Of a stretch of DNA of 64,000 bases, positions 11,601 through 24,599 are shown piece by piece. The notes below the pieces were generated by a model, which worked only from the letters and a program-made list of their open reading frames with translations, had not been told where the DNA came from and made no database searches. Positions within the stretch are counted from its first letter, which is position 1. Every line of letters starts with the position of its first letter. The position numbers and the translations under genes are program-made. The stretch spans positions 249,891-313,890 of the forward strand of contig QANU01109201.1 of NCBI GenBank assembly GCA_003254905.1, given 5' to 3'. This DNA is from Nissolia schottii (lineage: Eukaryota > Streptophyta > Magnoliopsida > Fabales > Fabaceae).

Positions 11601-13339
11601 AAATGTCATCTTAATCTCATTAAATATCTTTGTCCCAATTAGGAGGTGTCTCAGAACAATTTTGACGTTACGAGGACCCAGGTAATGGTTTCGGCTTTTC
11701 GCATGGTCCTGCAAGCCTAAAACCAATTGTCTCTCTGTCTAAATTTAATTAGATGTTAAAGATATCCTTGAGACTCACTTTTATAGTGATTGACTCATTT
11801 TTACCTTTATCTAATTTAATTTATCCTTAGACAATCAAAACGGTCGCGTTCTAGTGTCCTGAAACACCCCAAATTGCGCGACAAACCTATGTGCGTGACA
11901 CGTCACTCTCTATCCTCTTGCCACCATGTGACACATGGTGGCCACATGGCAACAACCCCCCACCCCCACACACACAAAAGGACTCATGGCCATTCGGCCT
12001 TGCATGGTGACACACCGCCTTTTATTACTTTTATTTTATTTCCTTTCTTATGCATAAAGATGACACTTACAAAGCATTCTTCTTTATCAAAAGAACTCAT
12101 CAAAAAGCTCAAAAACAAAACCCATTTACTCAATGAGAACTCTTTCTCTTCACCACATTCAGCATCAAATGGATCTTACACTTTCATTTCCTTATCATCA
12201 CCGTTTCATCACATCAACATCACCAAGTTTCACCATCAATTCCATTTCCATCATCATTATCTCAAATTATCATCACCTTCATCACAAATTTTTCATCATC
12301 ACCAAATGATCATCATCGTTATTTTCTCATCAACATTTCCATTTCAAGCCAAACGGCCAGCACCATTAGCTCATCCTTTTCATCAAGTTCATCACTGAAT
12401 TGTTGTTGCATTAGCTAGGTTTCCTAGCCCCAAGGTAATGGGGTAAATCGCCTTCTAGATAAGGCTCAGAAATTCTTTCTTAACTCTTTAAATTTTTCTT
12501 GTTCTTGATATATATTTTCATTCATGTATAATCTAAATTGTGATTGGTTTGGTTTGGGTTCGTTGTGATAAATTGGCCTAAGAAAATATAAGTCAAAACC
12601 TTGTCTAAAAAATTTAGAAAATTGGTAAATTTTAGGGAATGATTTCAGCTCTGGTCTGGTTCTGTAGGAAGGAGTTTTTATCTTGAAACACTAACCCCGT
12701 TTTTGAAATCTACACGAAAAATTGAGTAGGAGTGTTAAATTTCAAAAATTTTGGAGTCCCCTACAAGTTTTTTTTTTTGGGTAAATTGAGTTAAAATGGT
12801 ATTTTGGGTTAAATAGGGGCAAAACAGAAATTCTAAAAAATAGGACCAAATCTAAAAATTTTGACATGAAAAATAGATTCAGGATTATCAAAAATCTTAA
12901 GGTAGAGTCCCGAGCCTTTTTGGGTTCGATAAATTAAATTTTAGAGAGAATTGAGGTTTTTTTTGGTAAAAAGTACAAAATGAGAATATTTGGGGCCTTA
13001 AGGGGGTAATTGGGGAATTTTAAAAAAAAATTAGGATTTCTGGGGTAAAGATAACAAGATTTCTATCCCGTGATAGAGTCTCGTACTGGAAAGAGACAGA
13101 AGCACGACGTGTATCTATGAGTATATATGATTGAGGTTAGATTTATGACTATTCTTGCATACTTGTTTTTGAATGATATCAGCTTCCTATTAGACTGTGT
13201 ATGTCTATTTATGATAAATAGATGCATGTTATGTACCCATACAATATATGATTTTATATTAAGTTTTGATGCACGAGTTAAGATAATCACTTAAGACTAA
13301 AAGAAAGATTACATCAAAATAATTGCTTAAGATACTCAG

Positions 13340-16300
13340 GGGATTATCGGCCAAGCCGACTCAGGTTAACCCTTAGTTAAGATAACAATCAATTAGTCGA
13401 GCAACATCATTTGCAGCTATGAGTTGATGTTACCTCTATCCTTATTCACCCTTAGTTAATATTACAAATCAGTCAATCGATGAACATCATCCACAACTAT
13501 GAGCTGATGTTACCTCCAAGGTTGTTAGACTCGAGAGTTTAAGTAAACTTGTGGAGTCTCAGCAAACTCGAATCGTAAACTTGTATGAGTTTACACACGT
13601 AAAAAAATATCTTATAAGCAATAGAATTAAGAACTAAACTTGATTAAATATTATATTTATAATTGAAATTGAATAATGCTAACTTTAAATTAAATTAATG
13701 AAAGAAATATCATAAAATACACCTTAATGCATGACACTTAGTGGTTATGTCATACTTTATTCAGTATATATATTATTTTATAGTACAATAAAACATAACT
13801 CAATTATGATAAATATATGAAATTAGCTAAATAAACTCAATATATATATTATCTAATATAAACAAAGTTAGGTAAGTATCTAACAAAGTCACAAAATTTG
13901 TACATTTTGAGGTAAACTCGTATGTAGATTTTAACTCGTAAACTCGCTAGTAGAATCGGGAGTTTACTTAAATTCGCACGAGTTTACCAAAAAAGAGTTT
14001 ACATATGTGTTAACTCGTTTTATGTAGTAAAATCGTAAACTCTTCTCGTAAGAGTTTACGAGTTAACTCGAGAGTTTAACAACCATGGTTATCTCTATCT
14101 CAATTCACCCTTAGTTAAGATAACAAATAAGTCAGTCGAGGAACATCATCCACAGCTATAAGTTAAAGTTATCTCTATCCCAGTTCACCATTAGTTAAGA
14201 TAACACATCAGTTAGTCGAGGAACATCATCTGCAGCTATAAGTTAATGCACCCCTATTCCAGTTAACCCTCGACCAATCAATCGAGGAAGCATCATCCGC
14301 AGCTACGAGTTGATGCAGCCTCCATTTTTGTATAATAAGGAAACCTCCACAACTATGAGTGGTTTAGCCTTCCGTCAGTCAGGGAACATCATCCACAACA
14401 ATGAGTTGATGTTATCCCTATTCCAATTAACCCTCAATCAGTCAGTCACGGAAGCATCATCCATAGCAATGAGTTGATGCTACCTCCATTTTCGTATTAT
14501 AATACGATCTCCGTAGCTATGAGTGGTTTAGCCTTCTATCAGTCAGGGAATATCATTCGCAGCTTGGAGTTGATGTTACTCCTATTCTAGTTAATGCTTA
14601 GTCAGTCAGTCATGGAAGCATCATCCGCAACTATGAATTGATGCTACCTTCATTTTCATATTATAAGACGACCTCCATAGCTATGAGTGGTTAAGCCTTC
14701 CGCAGCTAGGAGATTAGGTTACCCTTATTCCAAGTAACCCTCAGTCATTTAGTCAGGGAAGCATCATCTGTAGCTATGAGTTGATGCTACCTCTATTTTC
14801 GTATTATAAGGTGACCTTTGCAGCTATGAGTGGTTTAGCCTTCCGTCAATTAGAGAACATCATCCGGAACTATGAGTTTATGATACCCTATTCCAGTTAA
14901 CCCTAACCAGTCAGTCATGGAAGCATCATCCGTAGCTATGAGTTGAAGCTACCTCTATTTTCGTATTATAAGGTGACCTCCGCAGCTATGATGGTTAATC
15001 CTTCCGTCAGTCAGGGAACATCATCCGCAACTATGAGTTGATGTTACCCTATTCGAGTTAACCCTGAGTTAGTCAATCAGGGAAGCATCATCTGTAAATA
15101 TGAGTTGACACTACTTCCATTTTCTTATTATAAGGTGACCTCCGTAGCTATGAGTGGTTTAGTCTTCCGTCAGTCAGGGAACATCATCTGCAACTAGGAG
15201 TTGATGTTACCCCTATTCCAAGTAACCCTTAATCAGTTAGTCGAGAAAGCATCATCCGTAACTATGCGTTGATGCTACCTCCATTTTCTTATTACAAGGC
15301 GATCTCTGCAGCTATGAGTGGTTTAGCCTTCCGTCAATCTGGGAACATCATCCGTAGCAATGAGTTGATGTTACCCCTATTCAATTTATCCCTCAGTAGT
15401 CAGTTATTCAGGAAAATATCATCCGCAACTATGAATTGATGTTACCTCCATTTTTGTATCACAAGGCGACCTCCATGGCTATGAGTGTTTTAGCCTTCTG
15501 TCAATCAGCGAATATCATTTGTAGTTATGAGTTGATGTTAATCAGGGAATATCATTCATAGTTATGATGTTACCTTAGTCAGTTAGTAGAGGAAGCATCA
15601 TTTGCACCTATGAGTTAATGCCACCTCCATTTTCGTATTATATGACGACCTTTGCATCTATGAGTCAGTCAGGGAACATCATCGCAACTATGAGTTTATG
15701 TTACCCCTATTCCAGTTACCCTCAGTTAATCAGTAAGTCAGTAAGTCAGGGAAGCATCATCCATGGCTATGAGTTAATGCTACCTCCACTTTTGTATTAT
15801 AAGGCTATCTCTATAGCTATGAGTGGTTTATCCTTCCATCAGCCAGGGAACATCGTCCACAACTATTAGTTAATGTTACCCCTATTTGCGTTAATCCTCA
15901 CTCAGTCAGTCAGGGAAGCATCACCTGCAGCTATGAGTTTATGCAACCTTAATTTTTGTATTATAAGGCGACCTCTGTAACAACGAGTGGCTTAGCCTTC
16001 TGTTAGGTAGGGAACATCATCCTTAGCTATGATTTGATGTTACCCCTATTCCAGTTAACCCTCACTCAGTCAATCGGGGAAGCATCATCCGAATCTATGA
16101 GATAAAGCTACATCCATTTTTGTATTATAAGGTGACCTCTGCAGCTATGAGTAGTTAAGTCTTCCATCATTCAGGGAACATCATTTGTAGTTGTGAGTTG
16201 ATGTTACCCCTATTCCAGTTAACCCTCAATCAGTCAGTCAAACACGCATCATACGTAGCTATTATAAGTTGATGCTACCTTAATTTTTGTATTATAAGGC

Positions 16301-16790
16301 ACCTCTGCAGCAACAGGTGGTTTAGCCTTCCGTCAGCCAAGGAATATCATCCGCTACTATGAGTTAATGTTAGCCCTATACAAGTTAACCCTCTGTCAGT
16401 CAGCCGGGGAAGCCTCACTCGTAGCTATGAGTTGATGCTACCTCAATTTTCATATTATAACGCGACCTCTGCATCTATGAGTGGTTTGACCTTCCGTTAG
16501 TTAGGGAACATCATCCGGAACAATGAGTTGAGGTTACTGCTATTCCAATTAACCCTCAATTAGTCAGTCGCGGAAGCATCATCCGCAGTTATGAGTTGAT
16601 GCTACTTCTAATTTCGTATTATAAGGAGACCTCCACAGCGATGAGTGGTTTATCCTTCCGTCAATTAGGGAACATCATCTAAAACTATGACTTGATTTTA
16701 CACTTAACCCTCATTCAGTCAGTCGACGAAGCATCATCCATAGTTATGAGTTGATGTTACCTCTATTTTTGAATTATAAAGCGACCTCAG
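13340..16790. repeat. Tandem array, about 160-bp unit, around 20 copies
   Basis: A degenerate head-to-tail repeat. Each unit contains 'catcatccgcagctatgagt', 'tgatgctacctccattttcg', 'tattataaggcgacctc' and 'atgagtggtttagccttccg'. The last motif recurs near 14351, 14514, 14672, 14821, 14981, 15146, 15309, 15478, 15817, 16141, 16470 and 16637, giving a 155-170 bp period. Units are internally duplicated: a 'catcatccgcagctatgagttgatg' half occurs about twice per unit. It lies wholly inside the LTR-like element and a hAT-type element interrupts its left part. No coding potential. Confidence 0.85.
13517..14087. mobile_element. Non-autonomous hAT-type element
   Basis: Terminal inverted repeats are CAAGGTTGTTAGACTCGAG on the left and the inverse of CATGGTTGTTAAACTCTCG on the right. 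It is flanked by an 8-bp target duplication, GTTACCTC at 13509-13516 and GTTATCTC at 14088-14095 (one mismatch). Eight-bp duplications and CA..G termini fit the hAT superfamily. Subterminal parts are full of GTAAACTCG/CGAGTTTAC direct and inverted repeats; the core is AT-rich and non-coding. It sits in the tandem array, so it inserted after the array formed. Confidence 0.75.
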
Positions 16791-17250
16791 CAACTAAGCA
16801 CGACGTCATAGAACTAGATAAAGAAATATTTCCCCTTCACCTAGTAAAGTAGGTAAGAGACTACTCCGGACTAGTATGGATTAAAAATTAAATAAGGAGT
16901 CTTAGTGAATTACATTCTTCACCTAGAGACCCCCCAAGCAGTGGGATTATAAGTAAATAAATATGAGTTATTCCCATAGATTACTCGTTAAGGATGCAAG
17001 TTCTCACCCCACGTTTACTTACGATCATAGGGAGAAGACACAATGACGAATTCATCCTTCAACGGTGGCAGGAGTAGCAAGCATCACTTCTGAGGTCTGG
17101 AGCTTATGCAGGGCGTGCAACTATCATAGCGAGTAGATAACGCAATAGAAATAGGCTTTTGTACATGTTATTTTTGCTGCCTGGGACTATGGGGGTAGCT
17201 ACACTGCAAGTCCCATGCGTGACTATATTTGATGTACATATGTATATAGG

Positions 17251-17272
17251 TGTGTGTATGTGTGTGTGTGTG
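17251..17272. repeat. (TG)n microsatellite
   Basis: Short run of GT/TG dinucleotides within the LTR-like element. Confidence 0.8.
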
Positions 17273-17583
17273 ACATATGTGAAACTTGGACCACTTGATA
17301 TGTATGTTTTATAGGAATGGATGTATGTTTGAGGAATTGAGTAGGATTTTGCAACATTCCCCCTAACGTATGAGTTTCTTAGTCAATATTCTTCATCGTG
17401 TTATGAGTACGGCTCACATTTTCATATCCAAGTGTTTGAAAAATAAGAAAAGTTTTAAATTGGTTCATATTTTCACAACTAATTATATTTTCAAAAGTAA
17501 GTCTAAAAGTGACTAAGCTGAAAGGTAACAACTAGTCAGTATTATTTACAACTTAAGCGTAAATAGCTAACTAGGGTGTTACA

Positions 17584-18049
17584 CATCTCTGTTCTTTCCT
17601 CTCCCCTGGACCTTCGCCGCATGCCACCCTTACCAACACCGCTTACGCTTTTGTAGGCACGGCCATCTTCATCAATTTTGGCCTTTTTCCCTCTCACCAT
17701 CGTTAGCACCTTTAACCCTTCTTCTCCCTTGTGTCGCCACCATAGCTAGAGTCACAACTTGAAGCAACAATGGTGGCGGCTCATCGTCAATAGGGATGAT
17801 GATGCATGCAGCTTGCCTTTTCCACTTGCAGGAGACGCGAGGAGGGAGCACAATGGACTTAGTGTTTTTGAGTCTTCACTGCGGTTAGTTGCCAGAGAAA
17901 AGATTGGCTTCTCACCGGCGGCCAAGTGATGTTGTTGCTTCTCATTTTGTAGATGCTTGCTGGTAGGTGCATCATTGAGGACTTGCTTCTCACACTTTTT
18001 GAAAGCTTAAACAATGGCACCAATGTCGTTGGACACAAAGATCCCAGGT
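17584..18049. other. Unassigned sequence between repeats
   Basis: No recognisable gene. GC content is higher than the surroundings, but the open frame at 17859-18059 on the minus strand has no domain I recognise. Confidence 0.5.
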
Positions 18050-18330
18050 AATTTGACAAACCTCAAAAGATTCGTTGGGGTTAGGAAACACTAACACTGG
18101 GGTCAGCATCAACTTGTCCTTAGCTCCTACATATATACTCTTCTCGCACTATGCTAACCATACAATCGATAGTCCTTTTTCCATTAACTAAGACAAGAGC
18201 AGTGCACTTCGCGAAGACCCTTTTATAATCCTGTGGTAGTGACTGACAAGATGAAGAAAACTCCTAATATTCCTTACTATCGTAGACTTAATTATCCTAA
18301 ACTCTAACGACATCAAACTCACTAGGATTG
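18050..18330 (-). mobile_element. Ty3/Gypsy pol fragment (RT end to RNase H start), fossil
   Basis: On the minus strand, separate short stretches read NIRSFLHLVSHYHR and LTPVLVFPNPNESFE. These match the conserved Ty3/Gypsy sequence 'EIRSFLGLAGYYRRF' and the later 'APVLALPDPNESFEV' at the join of RT and RNase H. Only this short, decayed piece is recognisable. Old and broken several times. Confidence 0.6.
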
Positions 18331-18419
18331 AAATCAATGGACCCCAAACACTTCACTTTATTCTTCCAAACTCACACTCAGACAACACAACGTAAAGCTG
18401 ATTGTCTCTTTAGGATTTC

Positions 18420-21400
18420 CCAAAAATCATTAGGTGCTTCTCTTAACTACTCCTTTACAACATCAATTCTTGACATCGGGTACTCGTTTTCAACTTTTTC
18501 CCTAGTCAACTTCTTGCAAATCACATGCAACCATATATGTTATTAAGTAGCTTCACTTAGTCGAGAGGAGGGGTTGACACACTTTTTCCGAAATAGCGCA
18601 CACTTTTTTTTGACAAGGGATATAACAACTATGCATTTTACACAAATAAAAAGAATTATTTCAAATTTTCACAAGATCCAATAAATCTTGTACATCTTTT
18701 TTCTACTTTGTAAAGGTGTTTTTTTTTTCTTTTTCGTGAAAGTCTTCTTTTATTTCATGAAGGCTAGTTTTCAAGGAGACACCTGTTTTGCAAAATCCAA
18801 TCCAAGCACACTCACTTGCTAGATTAACAATAGGGAAACCTCAGTTCATACCTGGTATAAAATGTATTGAAGGTGAGTTAACGAAGGTATAGAAAGAAAG
18901 AGACCTTAAAAAAATGGTGAAACTGATCTCCACACAACACAAGCAGGCAGCATCATTGTTCCTAGAAAGGGTTAGAAAAGCCATTTTGATTAATATCTCA
19001 ATTGAATCTAAAATTGTCGTTAGATATAGTATTTGAAGAACAACATGGTAGTGAATGAGTTTGAGCGTGTATGCCGCTTGTCAAATAGATAGAAAGGGTG
19101 TATGTATGCAACTTGTCAGGTAGATAGAAAGGGCACACTGCTATGAGCATTGAAAACTATTAGGAACTTCAATATCTCATAAGTTGTAGCATTTTTGGTT
19201 ATGCAGTAACCGAAGGCCAAATTCTGTGACGATGAAAAGAATCCCTTTTCTGTTGTAAAAAAATTGAAAAAGGGACAAAATGTTTATCCCACCATTTCAA
19301 AAACAAGAACCCACATAAAGCTAGAAATTAGAAAACTAATAATAATAATAACAGAAAGGTCAAAAAATATTGAATGTTGTGAGTTCAGAAATGTTTTTAT
19401 TCTCATCGGACATACAATTTCGATGCTTCATTGTCAGGGTTTCTCCACAACCCTTTTTTGCACGTAACTAGTTTGCGACATGTTACAAAAAATAGGGCGC
19501 CAACGTTGACAACAAACAAAACTAAATGATCTTGTCAGATTGCATCGATCTACTACAAAGAAGCTGCAGTCTACTTTATTGTGAATATCAGTAAATAAAG
19601 GCCACTCCTAATATCAATAAATTAAGATCATTAGTCTGACTATGAGAACTGAGGAAAATATGACCTATGCAAACGCAAACTTAAATAAACCTGAACAGGG
19701 AAAGCAGCAACATTTGGTTGATCTTCAAACTTGTTAAACAATACATCAATATAAGCGATAAAGCCTCTTGCTTTCTTTGGTGAGAAAGTAGGGACCTTAT
19801 CATGAAATATTAGAACTAATTAAAAAGATTGGTGCCATTGTCGACCTTCTACCGCTTATTTATATTCATGACCGTACCACAAGATGCATGGAAGTAGCAA
19901 CTTAGATTTCATGAACTGGCATGATATGTATCATGTACTCGCCATTCTACTATGTGAGAAAAATATAGCAAATATGGAAACAAACTAATTAGAAATGCAA
20001 GAGAAAAAGCGTTATCTCAATTTTCATTTGACAAAGATTCTGTTCTGACAACCTTATTGATTTGAGCATAAATCTACCCTATGACCTTCAATATAAAAAG
20101 AAGATGGGATCCTCAGCTACAGATTATTATTCAATGGAGATAAAATTAAGCAACAAATTTCAGTTTTAGTTGCCATGCACACAAAGAGTATGCAAAATAG
20201 TAATGCAAATTTTGACTTGACGCGACTTATTTCAAACTTCATGGATGTAACACATGACCTCTTGGACTTAATTCCATCCTAACCATCACAAGGATCCAAA
20301 ACTATTCAATCCAGATTATCTTGTCTTCTCTATGCTTTTTAACAGCTAAAACGGAGGTCAGATGATGCTTCTAATTTTTAAATTACTAAAACTAAGTTCT
20401 ATGGATGACTATGGATAATTAACATTTAATAAAAGTACATCATGTTAAAGATGGAATTCAAATGTCAACAAAGAATGAAAAAGATATAACCAAGATGAAT
20501 CACACCATGTACATAAATAAGAAAGGGCCATCACATCAAATACCTCCTCTTGCTAATAAACCTCTTACCGCAAATAGAATTGCTTCCAACCAACAAAATA
20601 AATGAAGCTGCGTCCCACCAATCTCGCCAACAAACAGGGGCCAATCCCACAATAAAAAAATCAAAACAACAATGGTCCTTCTTTTTCAAAAAGTCTGTTG
20701 CAATTGAGGCCCTACTACCCCAAATTCCAAAAGTCAAATTGATTAATTCCTAAACATTACGCAAAAGTGGATTCTCAAATACCTTAACTACTCCATGCTA
20801 CTTAATTTATCTATTTTTGATAATTTTTACAATTAAATTCATTAAATTTTATTATCATTTCATGATCTAATATAAAATATTAATGAATTATATGATTTAA
20901 TGTGATAAATTAATACTTTTCAATATAATATTTGAGGTGTATCGTAAGTTCAAATGATCTCCAAATTTCTAAATTTCTCATAAGATGGCTCTTTTAATTA
21001 TTTGACTAATAAAAAGTTTATTTTAATCATATAAAACATGAAATGATAAAAAAAATTGATGAATTTAGTTATAAAAAAATTAATATATTAAGTATCATAA
21101 GGTATTTACCCATAGAATATTTAAGTAACCCACCTTAAACAAACTGCTGATACATTAGAAACAAAGAGTTAAAGATAATGCCTCCCATCAAATGAAGACA
21201 GAAAATTAGCCCCCACTAGCTCTCACCAGTCATTTCCGCAAGACTTGCAAGACGAAGACTGTTGTCTAAAGGATGGATGAAATGCAAACATCGACCGATG
21301 AAAATGATTAAAATTTCATGTGTTGCCACACTAAAATTCCAAGTCTTGAGGAACGCTGGCAGCAAGGTACTTGGAGTTTACCGATAGGGAGGTGCTTGAG

Positions 21401-21640
21401 AAACCCCGGCAGTCACAGTGCTTATCGTTTCTCGGTTCAGTGGTTATCATTTCTCATTTCTCGATTCAGTACATACATAATTTGGAATAATGGTATCGAA
21501 ACCCCACGGGAATAATGGATTTCAGAGGAGATGGCGTAGAAATTGCTCGAAGCAGTTTGAAACACCCAAAGAAAGAAAATGTACGTAGAGGGCGGGCGCT
21601 GTAATAGGTCACACACTAAACAATTTACGTTATGCTTTCC
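18420..21640. other. Unassigned stretch with exon-like segments on the minus strand
   Basis: Long non-coding sequence with low repeat content by eye, which could include introns of an old host gene. The best exon-like piece is listed separately (19691-19795). Another open stretch on the minus strand around 21345-21430 (CDCRGFSSTSLSVNSKYLAA) has no family I recognise. No complete gene model can be built. Confidence 0.4.
19691..19795 (-). other. Exon-like segment, family not recognised
   Basis: On the minus strand 105 nt, phase 0 at both ends, encode VPTFSPKKARGFIAYIDVLF then NKFEDQPNVAAFPVQ, followed by a donor (CAG|GTTTAT). The upstream boundary is less clear: AAG|GTC at 19795, or an earlier TTAG acceptor near 19816, with the frame open between them. 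The composition looks like real protein, but I cannot name the family and found no partner exons. Confidence 0.35.
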
Positions 21641-22364
21641 AAGGGTAACAAATATTAATTTTATAAAGCAACAGGTAGAAGATTATTAAAATAAAAGTTT
21701 CCTCTTCCAACCATAGATATAAAACTCCGCACGGGACTAGACCCGGCCACCTTATTGGCCTGGATCATAAATGAAGAAAAATCGATAGTTATGCCCTAAG
21801 ATTTCCAACTGAGGATGCGACGATCTCATTCCCTGCTCATTTACGTTTCCAGACAAGTACGACTAGCATGCCAGAACGGAGAAGGCATCACAAGACAACG
21901 GAAGGGGCATTGGAGGCAAGAGGTTACGAAGAAGCAAAAGGACCACCATGATATCTACGTGTCGCAACTCCTAAGAATTTTGTATTTTGTATGCTGTATT
22001 AGCTAAAGGGATTAGACGTGCCCTTAGCTCTTATGTGAAGTAAATGTATTAGTACAATCAAATGTGTAGCCTACATGAATAAATGTACGTTAAGTGGTCG
22101 TGGATGCTTTTCTGTTGTACTACTAAATCCTTAAGTCTTTGAGACTCTATCGCTTGCGTATATATGAATGTCTTCTTGATCACGAATGACTCATACTTTG
22201 TGTTTTAATAAAGAAAGGAAAAAAGTTTTAAAATTGATCCATATTTGAGTAAGAAAATATTTTCAAGGATAAATACGGGGTTAAAAGTAACCCAACCAAA
22301 GTAGTTAACAACCCTGTGAGCATTGCTTACGACTATAGCGTAAGCAGTTTGCAAGGGTGTAACA
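21640..22364 (+). mobile_element. LTR-like fragment, TGTAACAYCC family (right end), fossil
   Basis: The segment 22190-22364 is a close inverted match to 31527-31700, including the 'gcttacgactatagcgtaagc' hairpin. It ends '...gcaagggtgtaaca' at 22364. The leftward match includes 'ggcctggatcataaatgaag' (about 21758-21777), mirrored near 32120. The left limit is approximate; no internal genes or clear target duplication. Broken. Confidence 0.6.
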
Positions 22365-22439
22365 GAGAGTAGTGAGTGAAGCTTCATTTTGTAAGGGTTT
22401 GATATTATGTCACTAATACCACGATACGCCTTGGCCCAT

Positions 22440-23860
22440 TAGATCGCTCTCCCGCTCTATCAGCCTCCTCGGGTGCATGTTATCCTTTGAAAAATTATGT
22501 AACTTGTGATAGATTTACCTGTTGTAGCAAAAAGAGAACTGATTCATTTCGTTGAATTCGGAAAAGATGCTAGATGGAAGGAGGCTATGGCATGTGAGAT
22601 ACAGGTGCTTCAAGACAATGGCACTTGGGAGCTCGCAACCTTGCCTCCCAGAAAGAAAGCTCTCAAATGCAAATGGATCTCTAAAATTAAATACTGCTCA
22701 AATGGGAGTGTGGAACGATTCAAGGCACGATTGCTCATTCTTGGTAACCATCAAATAGAAGGGGTGGACTATAATGAGACTTTTTCCCCTGTGGTCAAAA
22801 TGGTCACCATTGGTACAGTGTTGGTTGTAGCTACTGCAAAGAATTGGGAGCTTCACCAAATTGATGTCCATAATGTGTTCTTACATGGGGATCTCGAGCA
22901 AGATGTATACATGAAACTTCCTCCTAGTTTTTGAGTGACAGACTGTGAAACAATGCGGAAATTGCAAAAGTCGCTTTATGGGTTGTGACAAGCCCCTCGG
23001 TGTTGGTTTGCAAAGCTCTCCACTGACCTCATTCAATATGAATTTTAGTAGTGCTCTGTCGATTACTCCTTGTTCAATCTTCAATGCGGTACGTACTATT
23101 GGTGGTATTGGTGTATATAGATGATCTTGTGATTGCAAGCAATAATTCAATTTCTACTTAACACTTTAAAGGTTATCTTGATCAATGTTTCCATATGAGG
23201 GACTTGGGACGTATAAAATATTTCCTAGGGGTAGAAGTTGCTCGTTCACTCGTAGGAATCTACCTATGTCAACAGGAATATGCCTTAGAAATTATTATGG
23301 AAGCTGGGCTTCTTGGGGCCAAACCAGCTTCTACTATGATAGAAGAGAATCATCGCTTAACATTTGCGGATATACCGTTGTTCTCTGACCCCAAGTAATA
23401 CTGTTGCCTAATTGGGTGTCTCATTTATCTCTACTTTACTTGACCTAAGTTGTTCTATGGTGTCCATATTTTATCTTAGTTTATGCAGCAACCCATGGAG
23501 GAGCACTAGCAGACTGCATTACACATTGTCTGTTATTTGAAGGGATGTCCAGGCCAAGCAGTCCTTTTGTGTCATGAATGTGACCTTCATCTCTAAGGTT
23601 GGTGTGATAACGACTTGGTTGACTTCCCCCTTACTCATAGATTACTTACTGGATGGTTTATCCAGCTTGAAAACTCTCCAATTTTTTGGAAAACAAAGAA
23701 ATAGCATACTTTCTCCAAATCTTCTACTAAATCTGAATATTATTCCATGACCAATACCACTTGTGGGTTGAATTGGTTGAAAGACATACTATCAAGCCTT
23801 GGTGTACACCATCCTATACCATTCTTCCTAAACTGTGATAGCTTGACTGCACTGTGAGAG
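22440..23860 (+). mobile_element. Ty1/Copia pol fragment (RT and RNase H), fossil
   Basis: Recognisable Copia pieces run in order along the + strand. The RT start is ARWKEAMACEIQVLQDNGTW, then ALKCKWISKIKY, RFKARLLILGNHQIEGVDYN and ETFSPVVKM; the palm region follows with YIDDLVIASN-like sequence. Next is RDLGRIKYFLGVEVARS, and RNase H remnants end around 23860. No gag or integrase is attached and no LTR pair frames it. Clearly old, with at least five breaks in the recognisable part. Confidence 0.85.
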
Positions 23861-24085
23861 CTTTACCTCCACATCAACCGACCTGACTCGAGCTAGATTA
23901 AGTAGAGTCAAGCTGGATTAAGTGGAGTCTAAAAAAATTCAGATACTAGTGATTTCGATCAAATAATTAAGTTTAAGAAATTAAGTTTTATATATTATAC
24001 AACTATGCTAAAAATATTGTTTTCATTGCCTTTTCTCTGTCTCATTTTCTCATTTTTTTTTTCATTGTTTAACATGGTATCAAAG
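23855..24085 (+). mobile_element. Probable Copia LTR end with primer-binding site (fossil)
   Basis: TGGTATCAAAG at 24075-24085 is one mismatch from the plant Copia primer-binding site complementary to initiator tRNA-Met (TGGTATCAGAG). It directly follows an AACA end at 24074, as expected after a 5' LTR. The LTR might begin near 23857 (TGAGAGC), but this is a guess. Downstream frames in 24085-24579 may be the old leader or gag start and show no firm domain. Confidence 0.5.
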
Positions 24086-24599
24086 TGATATCATCCTACG
24101 TGACCTATGAGTCCCTCATCTTGCTTTCGATTGTCTTAATACAACCCATCTTGACGCCTTCGTTCATCCCATCTAGCTTCTGTATATCTTCGTTCATTGC
24201 TATTCCACTTCCACATGTCATTGTTGGTTGTTGCAGTTCTTACCTGTTACCTCCATGCAGTCTGTGTTGCTGCTACTGGGTCCGAGCAGTTCTTGTTACC
24301 ACTATTGCCTTCACCCAGTGCTTGTTATCGCTACTATTTTGGTGCAGTCCTACTGCTGCTACTGTCTTCGAGCAGTCCCCATTGTCGTTACTGGCCTTCA
24401 TGCAGTCCCTATTGCCTTGCCGCCCCTGGGTCCATTTAGGCTCAAACTCCTTAACACTTCTACTTTCGTCCAAACTCAGACTCATTGCCTCTCCTGCCTC
24501 CGTGCAAACACATTGTCTTTCCTGTCTTTTCGACAATCTCCATTTAACTTTGACAAGCTTAAAGTTTGATGAACTTTAGTTTATAAGGGTATTACAATA

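Larger units (their letters stand above)
11600..17583 (+). mobile_element. Very long LTR-like element of the TGTAACAYCC family (fossil)
   Basis: The right end (17530-17583) reads '...gctaactagggtgttaca', matching the end of the copies at 22364 and, inverted, the start of the copy at 31527. The middle (16800-17100 and 12420-13060) also aligns by eye with that copy in inverted orientation. It carries a promoter-like block near 11.9-12.05 kb. It is unusually long because of the tandem array at 13340-16790 and a hAT-type insertion at 13517-14087. No gag or pol sequence lies inside, so it looks like a solo LTR or fragment, much diverged. The left limit is approximate and no target duplication was confirmed. 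The LTR family is most likely Ty3/Gypsy, by its ends. Confidence 0.55.

Noticed and set aside
11874-12398. 174-aa His/Ser-rich frame
   Set aside because: Driven by CAT/CAC/TCA simple-sequence content within LTR-like DNA; no domain and no codon-level support.
13340-16790. CRISPR-like repeat array
   Set aside because: Repeats are long, degenerate and contiguous without unique spacers, and this is a plant genome; it is a tandem satellite-type array.
24085-24579. Overlapping frames of 80-164 aa on both strands
   Set aside because: Three frames are open together from a C/T-rich tract after the Copia primer-binding site, and none has a convincing domain.
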